From CADEEN01 sp035716845 (GTDB lineage: Bacteria; Pseudomonadota; Gammaproteobacteria; Burkholderiales; Burkholderiaceae_C), in NCBI GenBank assembly GCA_035716845.1, contig DASTJE010000174.1, positions 1 through 7,785 of the forward strand: a stretch of DNA of 7,785 nt, read 5' to 3'. Both the position numbers and the translations under genes were made by a program. This document shows, in pieces, positions 7,758-7,785 of the stretch (its first letter is position 1; each line of letters begins with the position of its first letter). The notes below the pieces were generated by a model that saw only the letters and a program-made list of their open reading frames with translations, was not told the DNA's origin and made no database searches.

Positions 7758-7785
7758 GATGCGTGATGCTAGCGCATCACGCATC
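7758..7785 (-). promoter_or_regulatory. Perfect inverted repeat, probable vapBC operator/promoter
   Basis: GATGCGTGATGC and its exact reverse complement GCATCACGCATC surround a 4-base spacer (TAGC). Each arm itself contains GATGC twice, giving four half-site-like copies. It ends at the window edge and could extend further. On the - strand, TAGCAT (7771-7766) could serve as a -10 element (4 of 6 matches to TATAAT), with the -35 off the window. Position just ahead of an RHH antitoxin gene is the usual place for an autoregulatory operator. Confidence 0.65.

Noticed and set aside
7737..7784. A 16-codon N-terminal extension of vapB
   Set aside because: RHH antitoxins begin directly with the MRTTLDI-type strand. 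The extension translates the palindromic operator.

Overview
The window is very GC-rich, with strong G/C bias at third codon positions, and every recognisable protein looks proteobacterial. A 3-methylcrotonyl-CoA carboxylase to HMG-CoA lyase gene order in such a genome suggests a Burkholderiales-type betaproteobacterium (Rubrivivax/Leptothrix/Methylibium-like). That placement is inference from gene content and composition only.

Layout. Positions 2-3253 on the + strand form one tightly packed operon segment: the 3' three quarters of mccA/liuD (biotin-carrying subunit of 3-methylcrotonyl-CoA carboxylase, cut by the window edge), mvaB/liuE (HMG-CoA lyase), a YbaK/ProX-type aminoacyl-tRNA deacylase and a small four-cysteine DUF1289 protein. 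All three junctions are ATGA start/stop overlaps of 4 nt, so translation is probably coupled. From 3246 to 7736 every gene lies on the - strand. In transcription order from the right edge these are vapB, vapC, an acyl-CoA dehydrogenase, a DUF2306-like membrane protein, a DUF1697 protein, a GNAT acetyltransferase and a second multi-pass membrane protein with a related motif layout. The two blocks converge, and their last genes overlap by 8 nt at 3246-3253. No stretch over 300 bases lacks a gene; the largest gaps are 138, 112 and 107 bases.

How the genes work together. MccA and MvaB are steps of leucine/isovalerate breakdown: carboxylation of 3-methylcrotonyl-CoA, then cleavage of HMG-CoA to acetyl-CoA and acetoacetate. 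The opposite-strand acyl-CoA dehydrogenase fits the same metabolic theme, but its catalytic glutamate is placed as in short/medium-chain enzymes rather than isovaleryl-CoA dehydrogenase. The vapBC pair at the right edge is a type II toxin-antitoxin module. A perfect 12-bp inverted repeat in front of vapB is the likely autoregulatory operator. The rest (DUF2306-like, DUF1697, GNAT) is small accessory content without an evident common pathway.

I did not find a convincing unprecedented system. The signals most worth a second look are the vapB operator palindrome, a gene-tail-plus-hairpin scar at 4495-4595, the serial ATGA coupling of a tRNA-editing protein and DUF1289 to leucine catabolism, and the pair of histidine-motif membrane proteins.
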